Shown: positions 24,325-36,434 of the stretch, piece by piece
Numbering within the stretch: the first letter of the stretch is position 1
How the letters are laid out: each line of letters begins with the position of its first letter
From: Lineus longissimus
Lineage: Eukaryota > Nemertea > Pilidiophora > Heteronemertea > Lineidae
DNA length: 64,000 bases
Direction of reading: 5' to 3'
NCBI RefSeq assembly: GCF_910592395.1
Contig: NC_088322.1
Location: forward strand, 12,025,431 to 12,089,430
Made by a program: the position numbers and the translations under genes
Notes under the pieces: model-generated
Told to the model about the DNA's origin: nothing
What the model saw: only the letters and a program-made list of their open reading frames with translations
Database searches by the model: none

Positions 24325-27300
24325 TAGAAACTAAACTTATTTGTGATTCACCTATGCTTAAAAGAACAGCAATTATAAATCAATTGCTTAAAATAATCAG
24401 GTGTTGGTTGCTTATTTCCTAGACAACGTTAGTGCTTGGATTAAGGAGGATATGGTCGATTTTTGAACAAAGGTGACTGGCGCCAGAGCTAATGAAAATG
24501 ATATCGATCCGAATAATCAGATGTGACGAAGTGACAGTGCCTCTTGGCTACCATCGCGCTGACATACTAAACAGAGCATCCGACTGACAGTGTAGCCGGA
24601 ATGTACTTGTATTCGATTGTCGGACGTGACATGTGTACATATTGATGATTTCAATATGACGAGAAAGACATTGACAGCACCATGAATATAAACAAAGTAG
24701 TTATTCGATGTGCCGTTTTCTGAGGAGCTTTCCTTTAATTTTAATGGCAGAATATCGAACTGGCTGAATTCGATCGTGTATTGCCTAGACGCTTGGACGA
24801 AAGTCCTATCCCCAAGGTGCACCCGGAGACCATAGTCTTCTGCGGTCGGCGCTTTTAAAGGCCGTGTGATTATCGCATTTTGCGTTTCGCCAACAACTTC
24901 GTACACAGATCCAATGCGCGACAGCAATCATGTACCTTAGTATGTCAGCAGAATCATAGGTACAATTACTTTCCCCGTCGTCTCTGTCAATACTTCGCGC
25001 GAAACTGCGTATTAATTGTTGTCCATAAAGTCATTACTGTCGGCCCTTGCAGTGCGGATCCATCGAGGCAATCAATTACAATGTCGAGAAGACAGCGGGA
25101 CACGTACAGTACATGGTATGCAGTTAAGTATGTTGTGAGAGGTTTCAGTGTGATATGAAATAGTGATAGTAAGAACAGCATAGAAAACTTACGAGTACAT
25201 GACGTATGCCTTTACCGTATTGATCAAGGAGTCAATTGATGTCCAAAACTAGAGCATCAAGGACTAAGTTTTATCAGCGAATCTATTTATTTTCGGATGA
25301 AAACATTCCGAAGTGTGGTCAGTCTGATCACAACATTGTATTGACTTAAGTCCATCTATAAAAGACGCTGGGTGTACTGTTATGGCTTGCTGCACGATCC
25401 TTTCATTACATGTATTGGCCAGTAGTCAGTAGAACCATTAGAACACGTCGTCTTGCTCAATTTCTTCTTAACGTCCTCCTATTCTATCGTTTTAGGTAGG
25501 TCCTGGTTATAGTGACAGCGACGACAGCTCCAAAGAAAAGGTAGAGTACGTTCACTCAGTTTCATTAACAACTGACGTGCGGTGACTTTGCCTAGCAGCC
25601 TTGACAAAACCAAACCGAAAAACATGGGTATATTCACTGTGATTAAAGGCGGATACTGATAGTATGTAAGGGCCGAGTAGGTACGGCGATCGAAGATGCT
25701 AACAACCCAGAATCATCGTAATCTCTTTCTCGGAAAGTAAAATGGCGCCATGTTGGTAATTAGATTACGTGTAACATGCTTTATTTTTAAATTGTGCGGC
25801 TTAAAAAGTCAAATCTCATTACTTTTGATCACGCCCTTAGATAGGGATCGGCGCGAGAACGATGCGAAACGAGGCGCTAGCTTTCCCGGTATCTGCTGCA
25901 GCCAGAGTGAACAGTGGCCAACTCATCAAGTCGCGTAGAATCGTTCTCGCACTTTGGCCCGTTAGTTGTCATAGCTCGTTTAGTATCGGTGATATAAAAA
26001 GCATCATAAATACAAAATCAGTACAATTCTTACTCGAGCTTTTACACGAAATCCTATCATTACATCGGTATTCAAATATTCAATTAAACCGCTCGGTATT
26101 GGAATTGTGGCATGTCTAACTGATTTGAAGTAGCTAATTCCTTTGGACATGGAACATCCGTTTTTGAAATGCAATAAGGAAATAACTCATCAAACTCTAC
26201 ACTTCAACCTCTTGAATCACATTTTCTGACAGATGACCATCCATTCTTGGGGGTAGCCAAGTGCAGTTAGTTCATTAGCACAAATCGACTTATTGAACAG
26301 AACATGTTACGCCACTGAATTTTAGATTATACCAAAATTTAATCAAAGTGTTGATTTCTCTACATGTTCTAGGCGAAGGTTCCGTGGGTCAGTGTATCTT
26401 GTCCTAGTTTCCCCTGTCATCACCCCTAATCTGGAGTGAGTGTGGTCCCTGTTTGCGGTGCTGTCGTCGTCTCTGCACTTCACGTTTTCACAATGCATTC
26501 GCAGTTAGACACCTACTGGAATGCTGCACCAACGTACAATTAATTCTTAGCTGTCTTTCTTTTGTATTGAGAACAAGAGTGAAAAAAAGTATTTTAAAGG
26601 TATTCTGTGCGATTTCCCTTAATTTGAAGACGAGAATTACGTCATCATGTCTTTAAGGTACATGTACACTTCCAGATCACACCGTTGCTTGATAAACTCT
26701 TTGGTCGATTCACACCAGCGTTCTAATTTGACACCTTTAAAGGGATTGAAATGTATTTGGTATAATGGAAATAATGTACTATCCCTCATATAGCTGTCTT
26801 CTTGGACACATTTCTTTCTTCTGCACTTTCATTATACAATGGTAATCCTTGACTTGCTGTACTAATATTTCGGAAGATGGCTCCGGGTGTTTCGTGAAAG
26901 TCTGTAACATTGTTTTCTGTGAGGACGTTCCAACCTCGAACTGACACCAAACAATTTGAGCAGTGCAAAGTCCAACATGGTTGATTTTAGTCCTTTGGTC
27001 ACGCAATATCCCACCCTGGCGTTAATATCATGTGCCCATAATTAACGTCACGGGTGAATGTATCACACTGTAAAACACCACATTATACCCAAATGTAGTT
27101 ATTACAAGGTTAAAAGTAATACCATCGCTCCATAATGAACCACCAGAACACTCCTCTATAAAGTTGTCCCTTGATTTTCGCGTCTCTTGTCACATCAATA
27201 GGTCACATCCCCTTGGAATCAGCGAGTAACGTCCATTAAATGTTTATATCTTCGTATTGCTGAATTATTCAGCAATTTAATGACTAGGACGGGCGAGAGA

Positions 27301-29158
27301 GCCCATCAAACGCTCACACAGCGTCCTGTTTATCGAATTTCGTCTGATGTTAGTCTATGCCAATGTTAGTAGCACACGATAATGTTGTTATGAAGTGTTG
27401 CTAGTAGTGTTGTCCCGGTCGTTTTAGAATTGTGTTATCTTGTGGTGCCATTAGTCCCCTCCCACCAGGAAAACTATTAGTGTGTCTCTACGTAGGTCAC
27501 ATCACTATTAGTAGTATAATATATGTCATTATTTTCATCACTTGATTACATAAAGTTGGTGCTGTATCTTCTTTCATTCTCGACACTTGATTATAGGCTG
27601 GATCATTCTCAACACTGAATTGTTAAGCTTGTACCACCATATTGTATCATCATTCTCAACACCTGATTATAAAGCTGTACCATCACCAAGTTGCCTTTAG
27701 CGAGAAGCTCGGAACAAATAGATTTTTAGGAGGTTGATATAATCTGTTTTGTTTTGTTTTAGCTTCATTGTCTCAAGTGTGGGCGTAACCTGTAGGAAAA
27801 TTCTAAAAATGCTATTACTTTCCTTTTCGACCTTTGGCTCTTCTGAAGCATCGAGACGTAAATTAAACGTCATTGTTATCTGTTTTGTAGGATTGAACGC
27901 GATTTTGTTAAAACAAGTAGCTTCCCACAACCTCTTCCGTAGTTCTAGTAAAAAGCAAATGTTGCTACATGCTTATGGCGTGTTAGGAAGTCTGCAGGGG
28001 CAAAGACTTGCCGGGGCATCTAATATATTTATAGAGAAGCTATTCCCTAATTTGCTCCACAGATCTACTGGCTGTGCTGTGAATAAATCAGAAACCCGAG
28101 TGTTCCCTAGAGCCACCGCGTTATTTTTTAACTCTGGCCATTACTCCTGCCACACCGCCATCAATGGTTGCTCAGGCTATAAAAACAAACCACCAGGATA
28201 ACAGCTTTTGTGATGGAAAACAACTTTGTTGATTGTTCTGTGTTTCATTCACTGCTCGCAATTCGCAGCATGTTACAAACTTGCTGGTTATTCAATCCTT
28301 TCTAGTAGCCTCATTGACTCGTCAATTCGGATGGATATGACACAAGCCATTGGGGTCTAGGATACCATCCCCACTCCATGATGAATGCTCATGAGGAGTG
28401 ATCCTTGATCCAATGGCAATGTTTGCGATCACAGAATGTATCTAGGTGTTTTAATGCCTTTTCTGCGACACGGCAATTGTGGTTGACTCCTCGTCCACAT
28501 CAACAAAGTATGCAGTACCAATAAGGTTGACGATTACCTGATTACCGTTGCGCTACAATGTTATGCAGTCCTGCGCACCACCAATAGTTCAATACACTCA
28601 TATTGATGGTGGTAGTGCATTGATGCAGAATACTAATTTTCATTATTGTACAGTAAAACCACATACATTATCAAATCTCATTACTTTACCTTCAGCCATA
28701 AAGCATCTCGTAATGAAATTCATGTGTTTATTTACACATTAGATGATAATTATGATCCTCTATTCAATTCCATTTGATTCGTCTGTGTTACCATGACGTG
28801 ATGTTACACTAACAAACATATTTAAACTTACTAAACTACGTAGAAAAAGAACATGCAATCCATGTCAAAATTCGTCGTCAGACACATCTGGCAGGTCATG
28901 AACTTCTCAAATCCATATCTTCACGCCATACGAGGCTGTCCGCTCAATTGTTTCTGTTAAACCTTTTTTTTTCAAAGTTATTCAATGAAGAATAGAATAA
29001 AAGTGTCGAACGGAGTACCCTTGTTTTTTACTCAAATCTCATCGCCGTTCTTATCTTCTTGTCCGAAATATCGATTTGATGTCCGCGTATGGCACTTTCT
29101 AAAGGTGAGGAGCCGCGGTTAAAGCGTTATGCTTGGACGTTATGCTGGGACCCGCTTT
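24325..29158. other. Intergenic with one coding-looking frame
   Basis: Apart from the minus-strand frame at 24517-24927, listed separately, there is a loose tandem repeat at about 27530-27690 with several copies of cattctcaacac.tgatta spaced roughly 55-65 bases apart. No other gene is supported. Confidence 0.4.
24517..24927 (-). CDS. Unidentified open frame, possible exon
   Basis: 136 open codons ending in TGA, with balanced codon use and few low-complexity stretches. There is no ATG at the 5' end: the frame opens on TTG directly after an in-frame TGA, so if real it would have to be an internal or terminal exon. Residues 80-96 are hydrophobic (VYIHGAVNVFLVILK), and there is one sequon (NGT) just before them. 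I recognise no family and see no convincing splice acceptor. It may be chance. Confidence 0.15.
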   Translation of the reverse strand: MLSRIGSVYEVVGETQNAIITRPLKAPTAEDYGLRVHLGDRTFVQASRQYTIEFSQFDILPLKLKESSSENGTSNNYFVYIHGAVNVFLVILKSSICTHVTSDNRIQVHSGYTVSRMLCLVCQRDGSQEALSLRHI

Positions 29159-30265
29159 CTAGCATTTTCGTTGACATCGACAAAAAATCCTTCTCAACTC
29201 CACTTTGAATATCTTCAAAGTACATGCGTATATGACAAAATTAAAGCTATTGTTCATGAACGAGACCGAGGTTGCAGACAGGCCAAGATTTATAAGGGCA
29301 TCATAATCTTCTCTTGTCTTTATGAAGAAATATTCAAATCCAAACTCTTCATAACCACTACTCAGCGCCCAAATGACGGAATAGGGCAAGGTTGTTACCA
29401 GGTACAACAAGGCAATGAGAAAAAGGCTGAGTAAACCCTGCGCCTCTGCCCTGTTCCTCCCTGTAGACGCGATTGCACTATGTGATCGCCATACACGAAA
29501 AATGATCAGGACACTGGCTACGAAAATCATCAAGCACGGAATGCTATACGGCAAGTGCCTGTCTAGAATTTCACCCAGAAGGAACAGTTCTAAGGTTGAT
29601 AGTTTTGTGTCATAAATGAAACAATAATACTCACTGTTCCATGCAGGATATACGTTGTAATAGACAAGAACGGGTATATTGAGCGCACACATAGATGCAA
29701 TGATTGATATGATAATTACGTAGCGTCGTTCGGTTGTGACAAGGGATCGCACTTTCAATGGTAACCACACCCCAACGCACCGCTCTGATGTGTAACCCAC
29801 GATTATGTACGAAGATACACAGGTCATCGTTCTGCTAAAATAGCGGATCAACTTACAGCCCACCGTAGCTCCAGCCGAAAGTGGATCCTTCAGGTAGAAG
29901 TAACCGTTCGGGAATCCTTCTATTCTGGCTCTACTGACCCAGGCAAATAACCCGTACAACATCACTCCTAGGTCTGCAACTGCTAAAGGTAGAAGGTATG
30001 TTGTAGTTATGCGATCTTTTCCCCACACTCTGATGAAGACAAAGATGGAGAGAAGATTTCCAAAAATTCCGAAAATTGTGATTGCGACGAGTATATACTT
30101 GTCGATTATCTCTGACAGAACTACGGTGGCGTAATAAAAGGAATTGTCGGACGATCTGTGTTTAATGTTGTGTACTGTGACGTATTGCCAAATTGGTGCG
30201 TCCGTTGTATTGGTAGGAAAGTCCAACTCTAAGGCTCTTCGCATTTCAAGAAAGGTCCTTAGCAT
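29159..30265 (-). CDS. Rhodopsin-class GPCR, single exon (receptor D)
   Basis: A 368-residue receptor, the longest of the nine, located just before the tandem array. I use the ATG at 30265; a second in-frame ATG lies at 30244. The position matching the start of A1 and A2 reads LELDF here, with TTG in place of ATG, so translation must begin upstream and the extracellular tail is longer. Landmarks are NTT sequon 19-21, GN 69-70, D98, C137, ERC 161-163, C215, TTLP 291-294 and NFVIY 342-346. The tail is Cys-rich (C362, C364, C368), giving possible palmitoylation sites. It shares most loop signatures with types A and B, but has RIEGFPNG rather than GIDGFPNG in extracellular loop 1. The open frame is intact. 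Confidence 0.93.
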   Translation of the reverse strand: MLRTFLEMRRALELDFPTNTTDAPIWQYVTVHNIKHRSSDNSFYYATVVLSEIIDKYILVAITIFGIFGNLLSIFVFIRVWGKDRITTTYLLPLAVADLGVMLYGLFAWVSRARIEGFPNGYFYLKDPLSAGATVGCKLIRYFSRTMTCVSSYIIVGYTSERCVGVWLPLKVRSLVTTERRYVIIISIIASMCALNIPVLVYYNVYPAWNSEYYCFIYDTKLSTLELFLLGEILDRHLPYSIPCLMIFVASVLIIFRVWRSHSAIASTGRNRAEAQGLLSLFLIALLYLVTTLPYSVIWALSSGYEEFGFEYFFIKTREDYDALINLGLSATSVSFMNNSFNFVIYACTLKIFKVELRRIFCRCQRKC

Positions 30266-30534
30266 CTTAAGAATGCCTCAACTCGAAAGTTCTTCGATAC
30301 CACAACGGACACTGAATGTATTTGTTGATATATAAGGTTTTTGTTTGATGTCACTTTCCAAGCAAAAGCAAGCATATGCTTATCTTTTTAGATAATGTCA
30401 AAATTGGCGAAACGTGATAGGCGGTTTTCCACAATGTGAGGAGTGAAGAAGATAATTAATAGTTGAATTAGCATTAGTTGGAGGGAGAAAGGGAAATTAA
30501 ACAACAACACCATGTGACGTCATCATTTCCTCAA
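30266..30534. other. Left flank of the tandem array
   Basis: This 269-base stretch lies between the start of receptor D and the first base of unit 1. It must hold the promoter of receptor D, but no TATA box or other element is clear. Confidence 0.4.
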
Positions 30535-30988
30535 GAATCACATCCTAATCCTGGGGTGATTCGAACACCTTGTAATTCTTTGCTTCTCGGTCTTCATAGA
30601 AGTGTTCGAAGCTTTATGGACCCTGTGCAACTATGTTATCTCGTGTCACTTTGGATTCCTAAAACAGGTCACATTCATAATCAAAGCTGTATGTGTTAAC
30701 TGTTGATTGATCCACCCTTTCTGTGAACCATAAATACTTTAGTTTGCAGTCTCCGTTATTTGCTTGTTAATTCTGTACAGCTATTATTATAGACAATGCA
30801 AGGTAAAATTATCTGTATACATTTCATCTCCAATATCAACAGAAATAGCTCTTTTGTAGCCATACGAATAACTCGAAGGACACTAGTCTGCACAAATTCC
30901 ACGTCTAAATATGCTGCGAATATTAACTTGCCTTCTGGCTAATGGAGTGTATACCGCATCCCCCTTGCTACTGTTTGGTGTTTATCCA

Positions 30989-31113
30989 ACCAAAGACAAT
31001 AATTTGCAGCATAGGACGCAGGATGGGCGAAACTAATGCTTTACGGTCCCATTTTCAAAATACACTATTTTTCGCCCATCCTGCGTTCTATGCTGCAAAT
31101 TATTGTCTTTGGT
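30989..31113. repeat. Hairpin with 43-base arms (unit 1)
   Basis: The left arm 30989-31031 (accaaagacaataatttg...) is complementary to 31071-31113 with a single G/A difference that pairs as a wobble, separated by a 39-base loop. It lies about 300-425 bases past the stop codon of receptor B1, so it could be in a long 3' UTR. Copies are at 38383-38495 and 45911-46023. It is probably a foldback MITE. Confidence 0.85.
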
Positions 31114-31227
31114 TTGATATGGTCTAGGAGGAGCAGGGTGCTCATCTGGGAAATATATATTATTGACCCATAATTCGAGACATCGTGGGTTCGATAATTT
31201 ACATGGTCCCACATTATCACTGGTGTC

Positions 31228-31233
31228 TTTTAT
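31228..31233 (-). terminator. Candidate polyadenylation signal for receptor B1
   Basis: AATAAA on the minus strand, 181 bases past the stop codon of B1. It is conserved at 38582-38587 and 46110-46115 in the other units. Confidence 0.35.
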
Positions 31234-31413
31234 TCCGATTTTACTTTCATTTATGATAATACATAAAATCAAAACGTGCTTACCTAGCAGCTAGTGACTA
31301 TGGTAATTAAAGATATTAAATCCAAGTGTCCAGTAGCTTGTGGTCATCTTTTCCTCCTTTGCTAACTTAATTTGCCAGAACCGTATCATCACAACAAATG
31401 CTTACAGGACGAA

Positions 31414-32451
31414 CTAACTTTTTGCTCGACCCCGACAGAACATTTTTCTTAATTCTAATTTATATATCTTCAAAGCACACGCGTATATAACGAAATTAAA
31501 ACTATGATTTATTAGTGATACCGATGTAGCGGTAAACCCAAGATTCGAAAGGGCGTCATAATCCTTTTCTGATTTTATGAAGAAATATTTAACACCCAAA
31601 TATTCATATCCGCTGCTTAATCCCCAGACGATGGAGTAAGGCAATGTTGTTACCAGATATAGAAAAGCATTGAGAAGGAGACTGAGCAAACCTTGTGCCC
31701 CTGCTCTGTTCTTCCCGGAGGACGAGATTGTAGCATGTGATTGCCAGACGCGAAAAATGATCAGGACACTGCCTGTGAATATGATCAAGCATGGTATACT
31801 GTAGGGCAAATACACGTCTAGAAATTCAGCAAGGCAAAATAATTCAACGGCGGATAGTTTTAAACCGTGAAAGAAACAAACGTGATGCTCGCCAGCCCAT
31901 ACGTATACATTATAATAGACGAGGATTGGTATATTCAGAGCAGACATAGAGAAAAAAGTTGATATGACGATGATTTGACGTCGTGTTGTTGTGATGAGAA
32001 AGCGTACTCTCAATGGTAACCAGATTGCAACACATCGCTCAATAGTGTATTCTACAAGTATGTACGAAGACACACACGTCAGTGTTCGATTCACGTAGCG
32101 AATAATCTTACAGGCCACCGTAGCTTCAGTCGAAAATGGATCCTTTAGATAGAAATAGCCGTTCGGGAAGCCGTCTATTCCAGTTCGGATCCAGGACCAT
32201 AATCCGTAGAGCAGGGCCCCTAGGTCTGCCACTGCCAGAGGCAGGAGGTATGTCGTAGTCCTGCGGTCGTTGCTCCACAACCTCCTGAAAACAATTATGG
32301 AAAGAAGATTGCCAAAAATCCCAAATATGACAACGGCGCCGAGAATATATCTGTTAATCAATTCAGCTAATACCAGCGTGATGTCATAAAAGACGTTGTT
32401 GTCTGTTGTATTTGGGAGGTCAGTTGCTGATTCATTGCGTGGTGAATCCAT
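31414..32451 (-). CDS. Rhodopsin-class GPCR, single exon (receptor B1)
   Basis: 345 residues, with ATG in a gagATGG context. The N-terminal tail has two sequons (NES 6-8, NTT 14-16). Landmarks are GN 47-48, D76 in LAVAD, C114, ERC 138-140, C192, TTLP 268-271 and NFVIY 319-323. TM3 carries a charged residue, E134 (VEYTIERC), where types A, C and D have Gly; this marks all type-B copies. The TM7-proximal helix is KIYKLELRKMFC. The next gene upstream is C1, 1.6 kb away on the same strand, too far for a shared transcript to be assumed. Compared with B2 and B3, B1 has S86, L270, V275, S279, T307 and L332 and one extra C-terminal residue. Confidence 0.94.
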   Translation of the reverse strand: MDSPRNESATDLPNTTDNNVFYDITLVLAELINRYILGAVVIFGIFGNLLSIIVFRRLWSNDRRTTTYLLPLAVADLGALLYGLWSWIRTGIDGFPNGYFYLKDPFSTEATVACKIIRYVNRTLTCVSSYILVEYTIERCVAIWLPLRVRFLITTTRRQIIVISTFFSMSALNIPILVYYNVYVWAGEHHVCFFHGLKLSAVELFCLAEFLDVYLPYSIPCLIIFTGSVLIIFRVWQSHATISSSGKNRAGAQGLLSLLLNAFLYLVTTLPYSIVWGLSSGYEYLGVKYFFIKSEKDYDALSNLGFTATSVSLINHSFNFVIYACALKIYKLELRKMFCRGRAKS

Positions 32452-34065
32452 CTCAAAAACTCACAATCGAAGTCAAATGAGGACTTATACGAAGGGAGTG
32501 TACGTAAGTTCCTCTAGTCTTAGAATTAGGAAGACTGATGGTAAATTTTACGTAATCACTGAAGGCAGAGAGTGAACAATAAATACTCTTCATTCATGGC
32601 AAGATTCTTCTAACATTCTTAGTTAAGGTCTTAACAAAGAATCTCCCACCAAACATTGACTGATCGTACATGACTTGTATATCTATACGAAACTGGAAAA
32701 CATCGTAACTAATCTTATTAAATATTATAAGAGTCTGATCAAGATTTTCGACCTGAGCAGTGGCATCAATTATATGCATAAATTCGCACCAGCATGTCAA
32801 CAAGAGCGTGATCAAAAAAGGTTCATAAAGCATATTTTTGCAAAAAATCGCATCATCAGTCAAGTAAAATCAACCTTAGCCGTAGAAACGCAAAATAAAA
32901 TGGCTAGCGGGTCTAGTAAACATGTTAATCTATCATCATGCTCTGGTTCAAAGCAGATACCTAATGCGGAATCTAGAATCTAGAGATATGCAGTTTGACG
33001 ACTGTTGAACTACAAGAGTTCGTCATCCACATGAACTCCTGAATCCTCGGTCACCTCGGCGATAGTTCCTACGCTACCGTTGTGATAACCACTTGCTCCA
33101 GTCTGTCCCAGCACACTACACAGACGTGCCAAATCAAAAGTATGACGAAATTGTGTGGTTGGACGAAATGAGCATACACGACGTATGTAGACTTATGCAT
33201 TGGTGATAGAAACATAACAGCACGTTACATGGACACAGTTATTTGAGTTGAGAAATAATTATGATCAAGTCCCTTAATGAACAAATACATGTATCTTGAA
33301 CTTAAGTCTAAACACGACGAACAAAACGATGATACCCAAGCGGAGGAGATTTGCATTCATTCAAACTCAGCATATCAACCATGTCAATCACATTCCATCT
33401 AAAATGGGATGTGCCATGTAACCTAGCGTTATTTCCCTTTATGATGCGGTCATCAACAAGTCTAAAAATACTGATGCTTTTGTTCTGTAATAAGATTCGA
33501 CAAAATCTAATCCAAATTAGCTCAATTCGCTATTATTAGGAAAAGTTAATTCCAGTGAATCAAAATGTTACGTCTCTTATTTCGGAAATGTAATGAATGA
33601 ACTAAGCATGTTGAAAGATATTAACTCGCTATTGCTTTATATAAATGGGACGAGTGCTGCTTACTAATGGTGTGTGTGTGTGGGGGGGGGGGGGGGGGGC
33701 GGGGGGGGGGGGGCTTTGGCAAGAAATTGTATTAAAATAACAAAGTGTTTGCTTCTTCTTTTATTTTAGAGGAAACGTATTTTCGTCTTCTTCTCCAAAT
33801 ATGTGACAATATACTTCTGATAATGCTGTACTTTTGTCCAATATATCATGAATAGTATTTTGAACAAGTCTCAAGAATGTGAGATTCTTGTCGGGAAAAG
33901 GACGCCATGACGGTAAAGGAAAACATGTTGGCGACTTTTGACGGGAAGGAAGCAGAAAAGTGACGAGAGAGAAATTTTATGTCGGCGGTTAACCAGCTTC
34001 GAGTGACGAGTGTCGGCGCAGGGCCTTTTAATACAGAGAATCTGTCAGTTAAAAACACTTGTTGG
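32452..34065. other. Spacer between B1 and C1
   Basis: Non-coding by all signs; open frames here recur in units 2 and 3 only because the whole unit is copied. It contains the TG/poly-G tract at 33671-33713. An AATAAA on the minus strand at 33760-33765, about 300 bases past the C1 stop codon, may be its polyadenylation signal. Confidence 0.5.
33671..33713 (+). repeat. (TG)n/poly-G tract, unit 1
   Basis: TG repeats run into two long G runs broken by one C. The equivalent tract is 20 bases at 41021-41040 in unit 2 and about 23 bases at 48540-48562 in unit 3. It is hypervariable and could form a G-quadruplex on the plus strand, downstream of the type-C genes. Confidence 0.9.
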
Positions 34066-35151
34066 TCAGGAGTGAAAATCAGCCTTCTGACATAGTTGTG
34101 AAGCACAACATATAACGTACATTCTTCTTAGTTCCTCTTTAAATGTCTTCAGTGTACAGGCATATATTACAAAGTTAATGCTATGGTTTACAAAGGTAAT
34201 TGACAGGCTTGCCTGTATAAGACCTAAGAAGGCATCATAGTCCTTCTGGGTAACTAGAAATGAATACTTTGCACCGAAAAAGTCAAGCCCATTTCCTAAG
34301 CCTGACATAATCGAATATGGTAAAGTCGTCACTAAGTAAAGCAGTGCAATGAGAAGAAGGCTAAGTAAACCTTGTGCCTCTGCTCTGTTCTTACCTGTGG
34401 ACGAGATAGCAACACGCGATTTCCAGACACGAGAAATGATCATAACACTGCCTACTAGTATCATCAACCATGGTAAACTGTATGCTAAAATTACATCGAC
34501 GATTTGAACAAGAAAGAATGTTTCCAACTTGGATAGCGTTGAATCATCAAAGAAACAAACAGGTTCATGAAACCAAATGTACACCTTGTAATAAGTAAGA
34601 ATGGGTATATTGAGAACGAACATTGAAACAAAGATAAAAATAACGATGTAGTAACGTCTTGATGTTGTTATCAGTTGTCTGACTTTCATGGGCAGCCAAA
34701 CGCTAACACACCTCTCCAAGGTGTACCCCACGATAATGTACGAAGATACACAAGTCAATGATCGACTGATGTAGTTCAACATCTTACAAGCCACTGTAGC
34801 TTTGGTTGAAAAGTTATCCTCTAAGTAATAGTAGCCGTTGGGATGACCGTCGATGCCTGACCGGACCCAGGACCATAAGCCGTACAGAATCACCCCCAGG
34901 TCTGCCACGGCCAGCGGAAGGAGGTACGTCGTATTCCGTCGGTCATGTCCCCATACACGGCTGAAGACTATAATAGATAAAGTATTGCCCAAAATGCCGA
35001 ATATGACCACGGCACCCAAGAGATAGATGTTTATTATTTCTGCCAGAGCTACTGTGACGTCATAAAAGGCACTTTCAGCTGCTCTTCGTGCTTGCGTCGC
35101 TGGTAAAGTTTTAACACTTAATGCAGTGCGTGTTAAGTCCATACTGAACAT
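34066..35151 (-). CDS. Rhodopsin-class GPCR, single exon (receptor C1)
   Basis: 361 residues from the ATG at 35151. A second ATG three codons on (35142) has a stronger context (agtATGG) and may be the true start, giving 358 residues. Unlike types A, B and D, the N-terminal tail has no glycosylation sequon. Landmarks are GN 55-56, D84, C122, ERC 146-148, C199, TTLP 275-278 and NFVIY 326-330. Extracellular loop 1 reads GIDGHPNG, with His in place of Phe. The C-tail is longer than in type B and has a CC pair at 348-349, a likely palmitoylation site. C1 differs from C2 and C3 by A28, V49, T57, L160, V236 and F291. Confidence 0.94.
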   Translation of the reverse strand: MFSMDLTRTALSVKTLPATQARRAAESAFYDVTVALAEIINIYLLGAVVIFGILGNTLSIIVFSRVWGHDRRNTTYLLPLAVADLGVILYGLWSWVRSGIDGHPNGYYYLEDNFSTKATVACKMLNYISRSLTCVSSYIIVGYTLERCVSVWLPMKVRQLITTSRRYYIVIFIFVSMFVLNIPILTYYKVYIWFHEPVCFFDDSTLSKLETFFLVQIVDVILAYSLPWLMILVGSVMIISRVWKSRVAISSTGKNRAEAQGLLSLLLIALLYLVTTLPYSIMSGLGNGLDFFGAKYSFLVTQKDYDAFLGLIQASLSITFVNHSINFVIYACTLKTFKEELRRMYVICCASQLCQKADFHS

Positions 35152-35644
35152 TCTGAGACTGCCAGTGTGATTGTTATGAAACGAAACGTTACGAACTGTC
35201 TGTTTGACTCGTTATAGATCGTTGAAGGCCATACAGTATGAGAAGAACAGTCAGTGTAGATGAAGCGTATATTTCCTGATTTCAATGAAGGAAATTGACA
35301 AAATGTACCCAGCATGACCTGCATTTTGACCGTTCATTACTCCATCCAAACAGCAAAATGGATTCGGAGTGCATTAAACTCCGTTTATACTTTGCGGATT
35401 CCATCCGAAATAGATTCTTACGCGGCAAAACAGTTATTTCTGTTTCTAAAGTTTAAAACATAATATGTTTGCAACAAGTTAAATTTCCTTTTCCTTTTAT
35501 TAATGGCTGTACAAAAACCTTCTCTAAATGAGTTCTATTTGTGGCATTTGGATATCAAATTAAATATAGTATAGTATGGGTTGATCAACGTGCTTCCACA
35601 TGTGATTACAATTTTTGAAATTTTTGAATAAACAAGGGGCTACT
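35152..35644. other. Upstream region of receptor C1
   Basis: No further coding exon is evident. It contains a short inverted pair around gcattaaactccg and a run resembling a decayed TIR (atccatccaaac ... gattccatccg). The promoter of C1 should lie here, but no core element is clear. Confidence 0.4.
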
Positions 35645-35830
35645 ATACATGCTTCCCAAAATTGGTGGCTTGCATTGGAACTAACTTTTCCCCCCTTGTC
35701 CGTCATTAAAGGCATTCAAGTGTGTTGGTCAACCATGACTATCTCCTTTGTCCCTCCACCATAAGGCCGAGTTTCCCCTTATGACATCACTATTTCGGAC
35801 ACTCAGCGCCCCATTTCTGGAAAGTTGTAT
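35645..35830 (+). mobile_element. 186 bp MITE, family M3, copy in unit 1
   Basis: Same element as 12911-13096, with gcttcccaaaattgg at the left end and tttctggaaagttgtat at the right. Because the equivalent copies in units 2 and 3 are at the same place, insertion predates the array. Confidence 0.8.
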
Positions 35831-36434
35831 AAAGAGTATAAGTAATTCTTTAATAGTTATTGTTCGGCCTGGTGCTAACCCCAAATGTAACCCGAATAGT
35901 GAGCTTTGGGGGAATGCATCCTACGGCCTTGTGCCAAGCGTAAGAAGTAAAATTGCTTGAGAATTACAAAGCAGTTCAATTCAAAAATAAGGCCTAAATT
36001 TTTTTTCCTCGTGTAGCTACCACCGTGCCAGAAATCAACCATATTACCAATGTAATTAGTGGAGTTGTCATTAGAAATTATTGAAATCTACCATCATATT
36101 TGAAGCGGAGCCAATGATTAATAAACCCATAACCTGTAATGCAGTTACAATCTAACGCTTTGGTAAATTTCTATGAGCTAATGTAATATAAAGTGTGATT
36201 ACCATCACGTCAGGTCGAGTTTGTCCGATGGAAGAGATGTGAAAATGTCGCGTAAATCTGTTTTCAAATGACAAGAAAGTTGGTGTTTTCATGAGGCAGG
36301 GTGCTATTCGATGATAAATATCAAAATGCCAGCTATCCATCCATTGACAATAACAACTTAATAATTGCCACAACAAGCCATTCTAAATAATCTTCACGGC
36401 CGCGTCGATAAACCCGCAATCCCTTAATAATGAT

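Noticed and set aside
32675-32983. 102-codon frame with near copies in units 2 and 3
   Set aside because: Same reason: DNA-level duplication explains its conservation.
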